A stretch of 64,000 nt of DNA, taken from Dasyornis broadbenti (lineage: Eukaryota > Chordata > Aves > Passeriformes > Dasyornithidae). Made by a program: the position numbers and the translations under genes. The stretch spans positions 160,059 through 224,058 of the forward strand of contig VZRN01005156.1 of the NCBI GenBank assembly GCA_013397935.1, in the 5' to 3' direction. Each line of letters starts with the position of its first letter. Positions within the stretch are counted from its first letter, which is position 1. Shown here one piece after another: positions 62,837-64,000 of the stretch. The notes below the pieces were generated by a model. That model was not told where the DNA came from. It saw only the letters and a program-made list of their open reading frames with translations, and ran no database searches.

Positions 62837-64000
62837 TTATCTCCCTGCCTGATCCAAACAAACATCATCAGCTCTCACTGGCACTGTTGGGGTGGACAAA
62901 TCTCACTTCTCCCACCCCATTTGCTGAAGCTCTCACACAGAAATCCTGCTTGCTGACACATAAGCACATAATTTGATTTCTTTTCCTGCAGGTGGTTGGC
63001 AAATCTTTGAGCTAATCTTCGTATTTGCAATATTTGCTCTCAGATTAGTAAGTGTAACTCTAGATCATTCAATTGAGAGACAATATTTGCACAGTGCAAA
63101 GGCTGACACAGTCACCAGGCGTGGTTATCCTGCTTGTGTAAACAACTTGATGCTGTAATTTTCTCATCACCATTAAATTACTGTTCTTAATTTGTCTCAG
63201 AAGCTTTCGTACTTTGAGAAATTGCTGGTTTAGAGAGATGTGTAAATTATGTGTACCCTTTAACAGTGCTCTGGAAAGGAAAACCCAGTCCTGCTTTATC
63301 TAAACTGGAAGGTCGCAGTGAATTCCTCAATGTGTTTACACTCACAGCATTTTCAGGCAAGTTGGGCTTAAAACTCTGCACTAGGATAGTTTGCACTGTA
63401 ATAAATAATCTGTCCCTGAATATCAGGCTGTAATGAACATGGGGAAGATTCTTGTGAATTAACAGGGAGTTACAAGACAGAAAAAATACATTCTGTGAAA
63501 CAGGGCTCTTCATGTGCTCCAAGTCAGTTCCTCTGCTTCCCAGGGCATTTTCTTTAATATTTGAAACTGAGATTTCTGATTTTAGGCTCATCCTTCCACC
63601 ATGACCCTGAGAGACCCAAGAACAACGCTTTGGTGCTCATGTGAGTGTGGTACAGAGACAGGGACCTTCCCAGAGGTCTCATGGTTTGTTTAATTATTGG
63701 GTGGATTGATAGTGTTCATATCACTCCATTATTTGGTATTTTACACGGGATTTGGATGAGTTTTGTTGCCTGCATGTGTGAAGGTGGCTTATTTATCCCT
63801 GGGATATGCCCCCCTGACAACAGTGATGTCTTTTCGGTGCCCTCCCTATAAAAACACCATTAGATTTAACTAATCCTCCATGTCCTTAATTAAATACCTC
63901 TGGAGCAAGGAGCCTTACCTTCTGTGCTTGGAAATTGCAGTGATTACTCCCCTGCTGAAAAAATCTTCTTTTTTTTTTTTTTTTTTTGTGGTTTTTTTTT
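62837..64000 (+). other. intronic stretch to the window edge
   Basis: 1.2 kb. No exon recognised. The window ends in a long T tract (63968-64000). Confidence -1.

Overview
The window is a vertebrate, almost certainly bird, genomic segment. It holds short coding exons with GT-AG introns, and dozens of CR1 LINE 3' ends carrying the avian signature (a CCATGGGCAGGG core and an ATTCTGTGATT-type terminal microsatellite, no poly(A) tail). It also has avian-type LTRs and a tRNA-Ile-derived sequence. Nothing is prokaryotic. The order of bird is not resolved; the tRNA-Ile-like and LTR sequences would fit a passerine.

One gene fills the window: the + strand orthologue of PKHD1, encoding fibrocystin (polyductin), the large ciliary/apical membrane protein of kidney and bile-duct epithelium. 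I mapped 31 consecutive exons (called E1-E31 here) from 130 to 50801. They total 5461 nt, about 1820 codons, and join in one open frame with canonical splice sites throughout. The order, phases and peptides follow human fibrocystin as I remember it. If the 1614-nt exon E28 is human exon 32, E1-E31 correspond to human exons 5-35. The start codon, signal peptide and first exons lie left of the window. The second half of the protein (G8 domains, parallel beta-helix repeats, transmembrane segment and cytoplasmic tail) lies to the right.

Layout: 1-9586 encodes the end of the first IPT/TIG domain, IPT2 and the start of IPT3 (E1-E8). 10230-13623 completes IPT3 and encodes the PA14 domain (E9-E12). 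14172-22536 encodes a cysteine- and glycan-containing spacer (E13-E22). 23391-36611 encodes the long IPT array (E23-E29), including giant exon E28. 44558-44741 and 50651-50801 (E30, E31) lead towards the G8 region. Introns are compact over the first 36 kb and then expand to 7.9, 5.9 and at least 13.2 kb.

Non-coding content is mainly CR1 fragments of at least three 3'-end types. There is also a 366-bp solo LTR nested in a CR1 copy (49042-49407) with a 6-bp target duplication, an older LTR-like element (about 29925-30481), a decayed tRNA-Ile-like sequence (53539-53612), low-complexity tracts and two assembly gaps. I found no RNA gene, second protein-coding gene or CRISPR array, and no evidence of a wholly new biological system. 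The points most worth a second look are a CR1 end 17 nt from a splice acceptor, the nested solo LTR, an in-frame exon flanked by direct CR1 repeats, and a few repeat-free intronic blocks that could be conserved regulatory DNA.
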